Assembly: GCA_027484445.1 (NCBI GenBank)
Contig: JAIXSY010000052.1
Location: forward strand, 46,988 to 110,987
Direction: 5' to 3'
Source: Verrucomicrobiaceae bacterium
GTDB lineage: Bacteria; Verrucomicrobiota; Verrucomicrobiia; Verrucomicrobiales; Verrucomicrobiaceae
Length of the DNA stretch: 64,000 nt
Part shown: positions 18,972-27,512 of the stretch, piece after piece
Position numbering within the stretch: position 1 is the first letter of the stretch
How the letters are laid out: each line of letters begins with the position of its first letter
Program-made: the position numbers and the translations under genes
The notes under the pieces: generated by a model
Told to the model about the DNA's origin: nothing
The model's database searches: none
What the model saw: only the letters and a program-made list of their open reading frames with translations

Positions 18972-20378
18972 TCAGGCCAGGATCTCATGCACCACGTGAC
19001 CGTGCACGTCTGTCAGGCGGAAATCACGGCCCGCATGGCGGAAGGTGAGCCTTTCATGGTCCAGCCCCAGGAGGTGCAGCAGGGTGGCGTGCAGGTCGTG
19101 CATGTGGACCTTGCCCTCCACCGCCATGTGCCCCAGCTCATCCGTGGCACCATGGGCATGGCCGGCCTTTACCCCGCCACCTGCCAGCCAGACGGTGAAG
19201 CCCAGCGGATTGTGGTCACGGCCTGTGCCGTTGCGCTCCGCGTAAGGCGTGCGGCCAAATTCGCCACCCCACCACACCAGGGTGTCTTCCAGCAGCCCCC
19301 GTTGCTTCAGGTCCGTCAGAAGCCCAGCGATCGGCTTGTCCACCGCAGCGGCATGATCACCATGCTTGGGCAGATTGCTGTGCTGATCCCAGGCGGGGTT
19401 GTTGGAGTTGTCACCGTAGTTCACCTGGATGAATCGAACTCCCTGCTCGGCCAGTCGGCGGGCCATTAGGCATTGGCGTCCAAAGTTATCCGTCACCTTT
19501 TCGCCAATGCCATAAAGCCTCTGGGTGGCCTCTGACTCACCGCTCAGGTCCAAGATGCTAGGCGCATGGTTTTGCATCCGCCAAGCCAACTCATAGCTCT
19601 CCAGCACCGCCTCCACCTCCTGATCACCCGGCTGCATTCTTCCCTGCCCGAGGGATCGCAGCAGCTCAAGCTGACGCCGTTGCTGCTCAGGAGTCCAGTG
19701 GCTGTTCGTGATGTTCTTGATGTTGCCCTCCATGACAGGCAGACCACTGCGTCCGACGGGTGTTCCCTGATGAATGGCTGGCAGAAAGGCATTGCCGTAA
19801 TTGCGAGGCCCACCATTGCCCAGGCTTGGACTCAGGGTCACAAAACCGGGCAGATTCTGGTTTTCCGCCCCCAGGCCATACATAACCCAGGCCCCCAGGC
19901 TGGGGCGAATGAAGCTGGTGGTGCCCGTGTGCAAAAACAAAGTCGCCGGCCCATGCGCGACGCCTTCCGTATGCATCCCATGCAGGAAGCAGAGGTCATC
20001 CACATGCCGATTGATGTGCGGGAAAAGATTCGATGCCCAGCGCCCACTCTGCCCATGCTGCGCGAAGTCCCACAGAGGTTGCTTCAGCCGCTGAGGCGAG
20101 CCCTTCCCTGTCTTTGCCACCGTGCGTGGATCAGCCATGTCGATGACCTTTTGGTCGTCTTTCCACAGCCTTGGCTTGTAATCGTAGGAGTCCACGTGAC
20201 TCACCCCGCCTTGCATGAAGAGAAAGATGACCCGCTTGGCTCGTGCAAGATGATGGGGCCGCGCTGCACTGAGCCCGGCGGCCGTTGCCACATCGACACG
20301 CCCCACGAGCGCAGAAGCCGCTAGCCAGCCGAAACCACAGCCTGAGGTCTGGAGAAGGGTGCGACGAGAGAAATGCAT
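18972..20378 (-). CDS. DUF1501 family protein (sulfatase-like fold, Tat-exported)
   Basis: 468 aa from MHFSRRTLLQTSGCGFGWLAASAL, a twin-arginine signal (SRRTLLQ) of the kind normal for DUF1501. Family motifs are present: AKRVIFLFMQGGVSHVDSYDYKP, CFLHGMHTEGVAHGPATLFLHTG, RFIQVNYGDNSNN, and GGEFGRTPYAE...GRDHNP near the C-terminus. DUF1501 proteins belong to the alkaline-phosphatase/sulfatase-like superfamily; their reaction is not established. They usually sit directly downstream of a PSD1 (DUF1549/DUF1553) gene; here it is beside an esterase and divergent from the ThuA/PVC gene, while the only PSD1 gene in the window is about 32 kb away. A longer upstream start is rejected. Confidence 0.9.
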   Translation of the reverse strand: MHFSRRTLLQTSGCGFGWLAASALVGRVDVATAAGLSAARPHHLARAKRVIFLFMQGGVSHVDSYDYKPRLWKDDQKVIDMADPRTVAKTGKGSPQRLKQPLWDFAQHGQSGRWASNLFPHINRHVDDLCFLHGMHTEGVAHGPATLFLHTGTTSFIRPSLGAWVMYGLGAENQNLPGFVTLSPSLGNGGPRNYGNAFLPAIHQGTPVGRSGLPVMEGNIKNITNSHWTPEQQRRQLELLRSLGQGRMQPGDQEVEAVLESYELAWRMQNHAPSILDLSGESEATQRLYGIGEKVTDNFGRQCLMARRLAEQGVRFIQVNYGDNSNNPAWDQHSNLPKHGDHAAAVDKPIAGLLTDLKQRGLLEDTLVWWGGEFGRTPYAERNGTGRDHNPLGFTVWLAGGGVKAGHAHGATDELGHMAVEGKVHMHDLHATLLHLLGLDHERLTFRHAGRDFRLTDVHGHVVHEILA

Positions 20379-20511
20379 GATTCTCCAAACGCCCACCACT
20401 GGGTCGTTTTTTCTGAAAGCCCGAACTCTCCAGGATGTGCATCCCGGATAGCGCACCGTGCAAAGGCAGGCTTCCCAAAGCCCGTAGGTCTCGCATAACC
20501 TCTTTCTAACC

Positions 20512-23500
20512 ATGAAACGCCTCCTCGCCGTCCTCTGCCTTTCATCTTTGATCTTTCAGCCTACAGCTATGGCAGAGTCGCCGCTCCGCGTTTTCATCCG
20601 CGCCGGCAAAAAATCTCACGGGCCCGGTGCCCATGATTTCCCGCAGTTTCTCAAGGAATGGGTGCCGATGCTCAATGAACGCGGCGCGAAGTGCGAGGGC
20701 AGCCTCGAATTCCCGACGAAGGAGCAGCTCGATAAGACCGACGTGCTCATTCTTCACGCTCAAGAAGCCGGAAACATCAAGATCGGCGACGAGCGGAAGA
20801 ATCTGATGGAGTTCCTCGCCCGTGGCGGAGGTGTGGTGACCATCCACGCCGGTGCCGTCTCCAGCGACCATGATTGGTTCAAGACGATCATCGGGGGCTC
20901 TTGGAAGAAAGGTACCACGAAGTGGCTGGAGGCACCGATGAGCCTCTACTTCACCGACCGCGAGAATCCAATCACGAAGGACATCAGCAACTTCGACATC
21001 GACGACGAGATCTACTACGACATGGATTTGCTGCCCGAGGCCAAGATCCTCGCCGCCGCCTACACGCCGAACACCCCGCAGCTCAAAGGCGGCAACAAAG
21101 AAGCCCAAGCCCGTGCTGCCGAGGCGGTCGCGAAGAAGAAGGCCGTGAACATCTACGACATTCAGCCGCAGGTGTGGACCTATGAACGTAGCACGAACTT
21201 CCAAGTTCGTGACTCTGAAGCTGCGAACGCAGGGAAAACGAACGTGGACGTTCGTTCTACGTATCGCGCCTTCACCTGCATCCCCGGCCATTACCATCGC
21301 AACTTCAGCCACAACGGCATCCGCACCCTGATCCTGCGCGGCATCGCCTGGGCCGGAAAGCGGGAGAACATCGACGAGCTGTGCAAACCGACCGAGCTGG
21401 GCGATGCGCTGCGCTACGTCGAGGGCGGCTGCCCGAGCCCGCAGGAGCTGCCGAAGGCGCTCGAAGTGCATCCCGAGTTCAATTTGAGCCTCGTCGCCTC
21501 CGAGCCGCTCATCAACAAGCCCATGAACATCGACTGGGATGAAAAAGGCCGCCTGTGGGTGGTCGAGACACCGGAGTATCCGAACGGCCTCCGCCAGTCG
21601 AATGTGGACGCGTGGAAGGATAGCGGTGCCATCAAGCCCGGCCAGTATGAGCGCAAACCGCTCGATCGCGTCTCCATCCTCTCCGACACGAACGGCGACG
21701 GCGTCATGGACAAGAAAACCGTCTTCGCTGACGAGATCGAGCTCGCCACCAGCAGCGTGTTTTACAAAAACGGCATCATCGTCTGCGCCGCACCCGATGT
21801 GTGGTTCTTCGAGGACACGAACGGCGACGACAAAGCCGACAAACGCACCAAGCTCTACACCAACCTCGGCAACCGCGACACGCATGCCGTCATCAACAAC
21901 ATGCGCTGGGGCCTCGATGGCTGGATTTATGCTACGCACGGCTACAGCAGCACCGACGACGCGAAATCCGGCGATGGCAGCAAGGGTTTCGGCCCCATTG
22001 GGGCCGGTGTTGTGCGCTTCAAGCCGGACGGCAGCGCCTTCGAGCAATACGCCTCCCGCGGTGGCAACACCTGGGGCCTCGACATCACCAGCGACGGCCA
22101 GGTTTTCTACACGCAGCCGACCAGTGGCAATCACTTCATCCATGTCGTGCTGCCGGAGTATGTGCTCGCCAAAGGCAAGCTGCCCGGCGTCATGGGCACG
22201 AACGGCATGCTGCCGAAAGAGCCGACCTATCCGGCCATGCATTGGGAGCAGCAGGCCTATGTGCAGATCGACCAAGTCGGCAGCTACACGGCTGCTGCGG
22301 GTTGTGCGATTTATGAAGGCGGTGCCTGGCCTGCGAAGTGGAACTACGGCTACTTCACCACCGAGCCCACGCTGAACATCGTCAGCCACTTCATGGTCGA
22401 GCCCGATGGCGTGACCTACAAAGCCAAGCGCGAGCCCGGTCGCGAGCAGACCGAGTTCATCCGCAGCAAGAACCTGTGGTTCCGCCCCATCGAGAACCGT
22501 GTCGGCCCCGATGGAGCGCTCTACATCGTCGATTTCTGCAATCAGGCGGTGATTCACAATGACACCCGCGGTCCCACCCACGGCCCCGCCAACGCCGCCG
22601 TCCGCCCCGACCGCGACCACTACTACGGCCGCATCTGGAAGGTGCAGCACAAGGAGGCGAAGAACCTGGCCCAATCCGCTCTTCGCAAAGATGATGCCGG
22701 TCAAATAGCGACAGCGGCGGCCAACAGTCCGAATGCGCACACGAAGAAACAAGCTTGGCGACTTGCTCTTGAGATGGAAACGAAAAATGCAGACTTTGTT
22801 AAAAAGTTGAGTGAGCTGAATCTCACAATGGGCAGTAAAGCGGAACAAGCCTTCCTATCTGTCTTCACATTATCTTCCGATGACAAACTGACACCGGTTC
22901 AAGATGGCTTCCTCAATGCGAAAGACGACTGGACGAAGTCAGCCTATATCGCAGCAGCGGTAATGAGTGTTGATCTGCATCTGCAGACCATTTTGAAGCG
23001 TCAAGATGCCGATAAGTTCGTTGATTTTGCCAAAGCCATTCTGCCGGAACTGATCAAGCAGAGTCAGCTTATTCCAAGTGTTTTGAATGCATGTGCGAAT
23101 ACTGAGAATGCGACCGAATTGAAGAAGGCCGTGCTCACCAGTCTCCATGGAATGACTGAAGCTCCTCCTTCGCATGGTGGGGATTATTTCACTGCTTTGA
23201 AGAAACTCCTCGCCCAACCCGCACTTGCCGCAGCCACGTTGCCGCTCGTGACGAAGTGGGACCAAGGCGGGGTGCTCGCTGCCGAGGTCAAAGTCCAGCT
23301 CGACGAGCTCAGCGCCACGCTTTCCGACAATGCCGCGCCCGTGGAAGCACGTTTGAGTGCGGCGAGTGCCCTTGCCGGTGTGGGCTCCGAAGGCGCGACA
23401 GCGAAAGTGGTTGCGGCTTTAGCCGCATCCGGGGACTCCGAAGCGCTTCAATCCGGTCTGATCAATGCCCTCGAACAAAGCGGACATGCGGAGGCCCTTG

Positions 23501-25560
23501 TCAGTTCCATGATTCGGCTAAAGCCGAAGCCACTTTCCCAAGCCTTCGAAGCCATGCTCAAACGCCCCGAGGCCACCGGAGCCCTGCTCGATGCCGTGAA
23601 GGCCGGCAGCATCGACCGCGCGATTTTCGCCCCCGGCGATGTCGCACGGCTGCGCTCGCATCCGAACAAGCAGATCGCCAAACGGGCGAACGACCTCTTC
23701 AAGGTCAACAATGCCGCGAAGGACGCCATCATCGCCAAACTCGTGCCGGAGGTCGAGAAGCCCGGCAATGCCGCGCAGGGCAAAATGCTCTTCACCGCCG
23801 CTTGCGCCATTTGCCACAAGCTGGGCGACATCGGTGTCGCCGTCGGCCCGCCGCTGGATGGCATGGGCGCGCATGGCCCGGCCGAATTGCTGATCCACAT
23901 CGTCGATCCGAATCGCGAGGTCGATCCCAGCTTCTGGGCGTTCAACATCACCACGAAGAAGGGCGAAGTGCTCCAGGGCGTCGTCACCAGTGAAAACAGC
24001 GCCACCGTCACGCTCGCCACGCAGGTCGGCGTGCGCGAGATCGCGAAGAGCGACATCGACAAGCGCGAAAACACCCGCCGCAGCCTCATGCCAGAAGGTC
24101 TGGATGCCCTCGGCCCCGAGCCGCTGCGCGACATCCTCGCCTTCATCTGCGGCGATGCGATGAAGCAGTTCCGCATCCTCCACCTCGCCGACGCCTTCAC
24201 CGCCGACAGCCGCGATGGCCTCTTCGCCAGTGCTGATCCTCGCGGCGGCCAGGTGAAGCTCACCAAGTTCGGCAACGTGAAGGTCGAAGGCGTGCCCTTC
24301 TTCATCCAGGACCCCACGAAAAGCTCCACCGGCGGCAATTTGATCGTCCTCAAAGGCGGCCCCGGCAAAGACAACCACTCGCAGACCTTCCCCGCGAAGG
24401 CCGAAGTGGCCATCAACGTCGCCGCGAAGCGTCTGCAACTCCTCAGCGGCGTCTCCGGCTGGGGTTTCCCCGCCGTGCGTGACGAAGCACCCGCGCTCAT
24501 AGCCACCGTCGTCTATGAAGGCGGCGAAAAAGAGGAATTCACCCTCCTCAACGGCATCCACTTCAGCGATTACATCCGCCCCGTCGAAGTCCCCGGCTCC
24601 AAAGGCATCGAAGGCCTCGCCGACGGCCAAGAGCCACGCCTCCTCACGCTCGAACTCACGAAGAAAGCCGTCGCGAAAACTTTGATCCTCGAAAGCCCTG
24701 CGGGGAATAAGACACCGCCGGTGATTATCGCGATCACGGCGGATATTGAGGGCAAAGGGCCTGCCAGTAAAACGAACTTCCAAGTTCGTTCCCCCAAGGC
24801 ACCGCCAGCCAGAAAAACGAACGTGGACGTTCGTTCTACGGGCCCCAAAGAAGGCGGCAAAGGCGATGGCCCGCTCGTTCCCGCTTCACCCGTGCAGTGG
24901 GAAGCTGGCAAAACCAAGGTCCTCGTCATTGGCGGTGGTTCCTCGCACAACTTCAAAGACTTCTTCGGCACCACCGATGTCGCCACGCTGAAAGCCGCCG
25001 GCTTCACCGTCCACTACACCGAAGACCGCGACCAAGCCGCTGCCGAACTCGCCAACGCCGACGTGGCCATCATCAGCGTGAACCGCAAATTCTTCGACAC
25101 CGCCGCCTATCGCAAAGCGCTCTTCGACTTTGCCGCTGCGGGCAAAGGCATCGTCATGCTGCATCCCGGCACTTGGTATGGCTTCCCCGGCTGGCCCGAA
25201 CTCAACGCCCAAATCGTCGGCGGCGGCGCTCGCGGCCACGACAAGATTCATCCCTTCGATGTGAAAGCCCTCAAAGCCGACCATCCCGTCATGAAGGACG
25301 TGCCCGCCAGCTTCACCGTCGAAGACGAATTGTATTATGTGAACGCCGAAAACGTCCCCGAAGGCACCGCGCCCATCGAAGTCCTCGCCGAGACGAGCAA
25401 CAGCGACAAATACCAAAAGCCGCACCCGAGCGTCTGGATCACCAAACACCTGAAAGCCCGCATCGTCGGCCTCGCGCTGGGTCACGACGCCCGCACGCAC
25501 GACCATGAAGCCTACAAAAAGATCCTCGTGAACGCCGCGAAGTGGACGAGTGGGAAATGA
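20512..25560 (+). CDS. ThuA / PVC-type heme-binding dehydrogenase / ThuA fusion protein
   Basis: 1682 aa with a signal peptide (MKRLLAVLCLSSLIFQPTAMA). Order: ThuA-type domain (about 22-290, starting RVFIRAGKKSHGPGAHDF); PVC 'membrane-bound dehydrogenase' beta-propeller (about 317-720, EFNLSLVASEPLINKPMNIDWDEKGRLWVVETPEYP); HEAT-like helical repeats (about 723-1077); PVC cytochrome c domain with CAICH at C1098, C1101 and H1102; a beta-rich region (about 1230-1415); and a second ThuA-type domain (about 1462-1682, VLVIGGGSSHNFKDFFGTTD). ThuA domains are class-I glutamine-amidotransferase-like and are linked to sugar (trehalose) use; PVC heme dehydrogenases are thought to oxidise sugars or sugar alcohols in the periplasm. 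Two palindrome-derived peptides (about 225-251 and 1420-1443) interrupt loops in frame. Confidence 0.92.
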   Translation: MKRLLAVLCLSSLIFQPTAMAESPLRVFIRAGKKSHGPGAHDFPQFLKEWVPMLNERGAKCEGSLEFPTKEQLDKTDVLILHAQEAGNIKIGDERKNLMEFLARGGGVVTIHAGAVSSDHDWFKTIIGGSWKKGTTKWLEAPMSLYFTDRENPITKDISNFDIDDEIYYDMDLLPEAKILAAAYTPNTPQLKGGNKEAQARAAEAVAKKKAVNIYDIQPQVWTYERSTNFQVRDSEAANAGKTNVDVRSTYRAFTCIPGHYHRNFSHNGIRTLILRGIAWAGKRENIDELCKPTELGDALRYVEGGCPSPQELPKALEVHPEFNLSLVASEPLINKPMNIDWDEKGRLWVVETPEYPNGLRQSNVDAWKDSGAIKPGQYERKPLDRVSILSDTNGDGVMDKKTVFADEIELATSSVFYKNGIIVCAAPDVWFFEDTNGDDKADKRTKLYTNLGNRDTHAVINNMRWGLDGWIYATHGYSSTDDAKSGDGSKGFGPIGAGVVRFKPDGSAFEQYASRGGNTWGLDITSDGQVFYTQPTSGNHFIHVVLPEYVLAKGKLPGVMGTNGMLPKEPTYPAMHWEQQAYVQIDQVGSYTAAAGCAIYEGGAWPAKWNYGYFTTEPTLNIVSHFMVEPDGVTYKAKREPGREQTEFIRSKNLWFRPIENRVGPDGALYIVDFCNQAVIHNDTRGPTHGPANAAVRPDRDHYYGRIWKVQHKEAKNLAQSALRKDDAGQIATAAANSPNAHTKKQAWRLALEMETKNADFVKKLSELNLTMGSKAEQAFLSVFTLSSDDKLTPVQDGFLNAKDDWTKSAYIAAAVMSVDLHLQTILKRQDADKFVDFAKAILPELIKQSQLIPSVLNACANTENATELKKAVLTSLHGMTEAPPSHGGDYFTALKKLLAQPALAAATLPLVTKWDQGGVLAAEVKVQLDELSATLSDNAAPVEARLSAASALAGVGSEGATAKVVAALAASGDSEALQSGLINALEQSGHAEALVSSMIRLKPKPLSQAFEAMLKRPEATGALLDAVKAGSIDRAIFAPGDVARLRSHPNKQIAKRANDLFKVNNAAKDAIIAKLVPEVEKPGNAAQGKMLFTAACAICHKLGDIGVAVGPPLDGMGAHGPAELLIHIVDPNREVDPSFWAFNITTKKGEVLQGVVTSENSATVTLATQVGVREIAKSDIDKRENTRRSLMPEGLDALGPEPLRDILAFICGDAMKQFRILHLADAFTADSRDGLFASADPRGGQVKLTKFGNVKVEGVPFFIQDPTKSSTGGNLIVLKGGPGKDNHSQTFPAKAEVAINVAAKRLQLLSGVSGWGFPAVRDEAPALIATVVYEGGEKEEFTLLNGIHFSDYIRPVEVPGSKGIEGLADGQEPRLLTLELTKKAVAKTLILESPAGNKTPPVIIAITADIEGKGPASKTNFQVRSPKAPPARKTNVDVRSTGPKEGGKGDGPLVPASPVQWEAGKTKVLVIGGGSSHNFKDFFGTTDVATLKAAGFTVHYTEDRDQAAAELANADVAIISVNRKFFDTAAYRKALFDFAAAGKGIVMLHPGTWYGFPGWPELNAQIVGGGARGHDKIHPFDVKALKADHPVMKDVPASFTVEDELYYVNAENVPEGTAPIEVLAETSNSDKYQKPHPSVWITKHLKARIVGLALGHDARTHDHEAYKKILVNAAKWTSGK
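21186..21262. repeat. Palindromic element inserted in frame in the coding region, copy 1
   Basis: 77-bp structured element inside the ThuA/PVC gene. It holds three hairpins: CACGAACTT/AAGTTCGTG around CC (21192-21211), CTGCG/CGCAG around AA (21221-21232) and AACGAACGT/ACGTTCGTT around GG (21237-21256), all enclosed by ACGTAG (21186-21191) and CTACGT (21257-21262). It encodes TNFQVR and KTNVDVRST, the same peptides as copy 2. Function unknown; it resembles intergenic REP/MITE palindromes captured in a gene. Confidence 0.85.
24771..24840. repeat. Palindromic element inserted in frame in the coding region, copy 2
   Basis: Second copy in the same gene, in the linker before the C-terminal ThuA domain. 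Hairpins: AACGAACTT/AAGTTCGTT around CC (24771-24790) and AACGAACGT/ACGTTCGTT around GG (24816-24835), then CTACG. The middle hairpin of copy 1 is replaced by unrelated Pro/Ala-rich sequence. Reading frame and peptides (TNFQVR, KTNVDVRST) match copy 1. Confidence 0.85.
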
Positions 25561-25630
25561 CTTGGTGCCAAAGCCATTTTCGCTCACAAACCAAGATTGC
25601 AGTAGCGTCAGATCTCATCAGACTTCGGCC

Positions 25631-26017
25631 ATGGTTCATCCTCTGTTCCGACTCTGCCTGCTGCTCAGCCTGGGTCTTCTGGTTGCCTCGTGTCATCGGC
25701 CTCTTCAGGAAGCGGCTTACGCAGACCTGGAATGGAAAGATGATGTTTATCTTTTGGCTGGCCAGCCTTTCACTGGCCTAGCTCGGGATACCCACCAGAA
25801 TGGCAAACCCAAAGGCGAATACCGCTTTCAGGAAGGTCGTCTGCATGGGGTAGTCCGCGAGTGGTGGGACAACGGTCAACTTTCCACCGAGACGCACTTT
25901 GAACGAGGCCAAAGGCATGGACTGAATCGCTACTGGACGCGCAAAGGCAATCTCATGAAAGAGCAAGTGTATGACCACGACCACTCCGTGAGCGAGAAGC
26001 ATTACTCCGTGGAGTGA
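25631..26017 (+). CDS. YwqK-like (MORN-type repeat) lipoprotein
   Basis: 128 aa starting MVHPLFRLCLLLSLGLLVASC; the lipobox LVAS-C marks it as a lipoprotein. The rest has three antitoxin-YwqK/MORN_2-type repeats: GKPKGEYRFQEGRLHGVVREW, DNGQLSTETHFERGQRHGLNRYW and RKGNLMKEQVYDHDHSVSE. Members are named for the B. subtilis YwqK antitoxin, but no toxin partner is seen here, so no toxin-antitoxin role is claimed. It follows the ThuA/PVC gene by 70 nt and may be co-transcribed. Longer in-frame starts upstream look noncoding. Confidence 0.8.
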   Translation: MVHPLFRLCLLLSLGLLVASCHRPLQEAAYADLEWKDDVYLLAGQPFTGLARDTHQNGKPKGEYRFQEGRLHGVVREWWDNGQLSTETHFERGQRHGLNRYWTRKGNLMKEQVYDHDHSVSEKHYSVE

Positions 26018-26035
26018 CCGCCTGCCTCTGGTGCT

Positions 26036-26875
26036 TCAGCGTCCCCGACGGCGATGCTGACGCGCGCGAAACTCGGCAGGTCCACAGCCAAACTGCCGCG
26101 CAAACATGCGAGTAAAGTAGTGCCGATTCGGGAAGCCATGCTCGACCGCCACTTGGTCGATGGTTTTGTCCGTCAGTGCCAACGACTGTCCGGCAAGTCG
26201 AAGACGGGTGGCCAAAACGTAAGCTGCGGGTGAATGGCCCACGTGCTGCCGGAACGCACGAATGAAGCGGTCCAACCCCATGCCTGCACGCTCCGCCAAA
26301 AATGGATTCGACAAATCGGCGTGAGGAGCACGCTGAATCAGCGACAGCACCTCCAGCAGCGGAGCTGGCATCGACGGAGTCTCAGGCAATGGCCAATCCG
26401 CAAAAGCGGCGTGCAGCAGCGCTAAGCTCTCGTGATGCAGCCGCTGATCCCGTGCTGGCCCCGCAGGCTGGGCATGAGTACGAATGACCGTGTCCGCTAG
26501 CAACCGCAGCAGCGGAGTCGTGCTCAGCACCACTGGAGAAGTCGGCACCTCACCACTGAGACGATTCACCGTGAAGTGCAGCCATAGGTGAGAAGCAACT
26601 CCTGGCCCGCAGCAGTCAAAAATCGTGTCTGCCGGAATGAGTACGAACACCTCAGGCCCTAGCGGGATCTCTTGTCCTTGAAAGCGCAGAAAGCAGCCCG
26701 GCTTGGGGTTGTGATAAAATCGCCAAAAAGGGCTATCCACTGCCTGATGATTCCAGTTTTCCAGCACTTCCCGATAGCCACATTCATGGATGAGAAAGGG
26801 CGACCAACCGGACTGCGCCACCGTGGCGAGCCCGACGCCCCAAGCCGTGGTGTAGTTCAGATAACGGCGTGGCAT
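26036..26875 (-). CDS. AraC-family transcriptional regulator
   Basis: 279 aa from MPRRYLNYTTAWGVGL. The N-terminal half (about 10-150) is a cupin-like sensor (AraC_binding type: HNPKPGCFLRFQGQEIPLGPEVFVLIPADTIF). The C-terminal about 100 residues form the double helix-turn-helix: SLIQRAPHADLSNPFLAERAGMGLDRFIRAFRQHVGHSPAAYVL, then TDKTIDQVAVEHGFPNRHYFTRMFARQFGCGPAEFR. Members commonly sense sugars. Convergent with the YwqK-like gene and 14 nt after the PAP2 stop, so it may be the last gene of that operon. Targets unknown. Confidence 0.9.
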   Translation of the reverse strand: MPRRYLNYTTAWGVGLATVAQSGWSPFLIHECGYREVLENWNHQAVDSPFWRFYHNPKPGCFLRFQGQEIPLGPEVFVLIPADTIFDCCGPGVASHLWLHFTVNRLSGEVPTSPVVLSTTPLLRLLADTVIRTHAQPAGPARDQRLHHESLALLHAAFADWPLPETPSMPAPLLEVLSLIQRAPHADLSNPFLAERAGMGLDRFIRAFRQHVGHSPAAYVLATRLRLAGQSLALTDKTIDQVAVEHGFPNRHYFTRMFARQFGCGPAEFRARQHRRRGR

Positions 26876-26888
26876 GGTTTCTTTCCGA

Positions 26889-27512
26889 TTACGCGGCAAT
26901 GTTGTTTTCCCAGCCCAGGTGGGCAAAAAGTCGCCGCAGAGTCACGAACGTAGCAAGGCCGAGGAGAACCCCCATCGCCGCAGAAGGAGGCAAATCGCTC
27001 GGCCAATGCGCAGCACAGTAAAGTCGTGACCAAGCAATGAGCGCGGCAAGCCCATACAGCCCCCCACCCCAACGACGATGATGCAGCGCCACGACCGTGG
27101 CCAGGGCGAAGAAATTCATCGTGTGGCTGCTCGGGAAGGATTTTCCCCAAGTCTGTCCGCGCACCACACTTGGCTTTTGCACCGTTGGCACGAAGAGGCG
27201 CAGGAAACCCAGTTTGGCAGGACCTAGATCACGCACCACCAAGCCTGTCACGGCATCGCGCGGACGCACACGACCCACGGACTTCTTCAAAGTGTTGGAG
27301 ACAATGCCATCGCTGACGCCCACTGCCACGGCGATCATCAGACACAGGCGCGCGCCTTTCCATCGTTGAACCACCAGCACCAGCAGCACCACTAGCGCGA
27401 AGAGCGGCACCCAGGCATCGACCGCCGAAAGCGCAGGCAGCAGCCAGTCCAGGAAAGGATGCGTCCACTCGCGGTTGACCTTTTCCAGCAGCGCTAGGTC
27501 CCAGCCCATCAT
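26889..27512 (-). CDS. PAP2-family membrane phosphatase
   Basis: 207 aa if it starts at the ATG that overlaps the glycosyltransferase stop (ATGA at 27509-27512), giving MMGWDLALLEKVNREWTHPF; a start at 27551 would add 13 residues. About six transmembrane segments and the three PAP2 signature motifs: KKSVGRVRPRD, PSSHTMN and SRLYCAAHWPSD. Substrates in the family are lipid phosphates such as undecaprenyl pyrophosphate or phosphatidylglycerophosphate. Coupling to a GT39 transferase, which uses a polyprenyl-phosphate sugar donor and releases lipid phosphate, suggests a role in carrier recycling or lipid-linked sugar turnover (inference). Confidence 0.9.
   Translation of the reverse strand: MMGWDLALLEKVNREWTHPFLDWLLPALSAVDAWVPLFALVVLLVLVVQRWKGARLCLMIAVAVGVSDGIVSNTLKKSVGRVRPRDAVTGLVVRDLGPAKLGFLRLFVPTVQKPSVVRGQTWGKSFPSSHTMNFFALATVVALHHRRWGGGLYGLAALIAWSRLYCAAHWPSDLPPSAAMGVLLGLATFVTLRRLFAHLGWENNIAA

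Noticed and set aside
20542..22848. 768-aa open frame antisense to the ThuA/PVC gene
   Set aside because: It mirrors GC-rich codon use of the real gene; repetitive Val/Ala/Gly/Asp text with no domain.
25631..26017. YwqK-type antitoxin of a toxin-antitoxin pair
   Set aside because: No LXG or other toxin gene nearby, and the protein is a lipoprotein; the repeat alone does not show that role.
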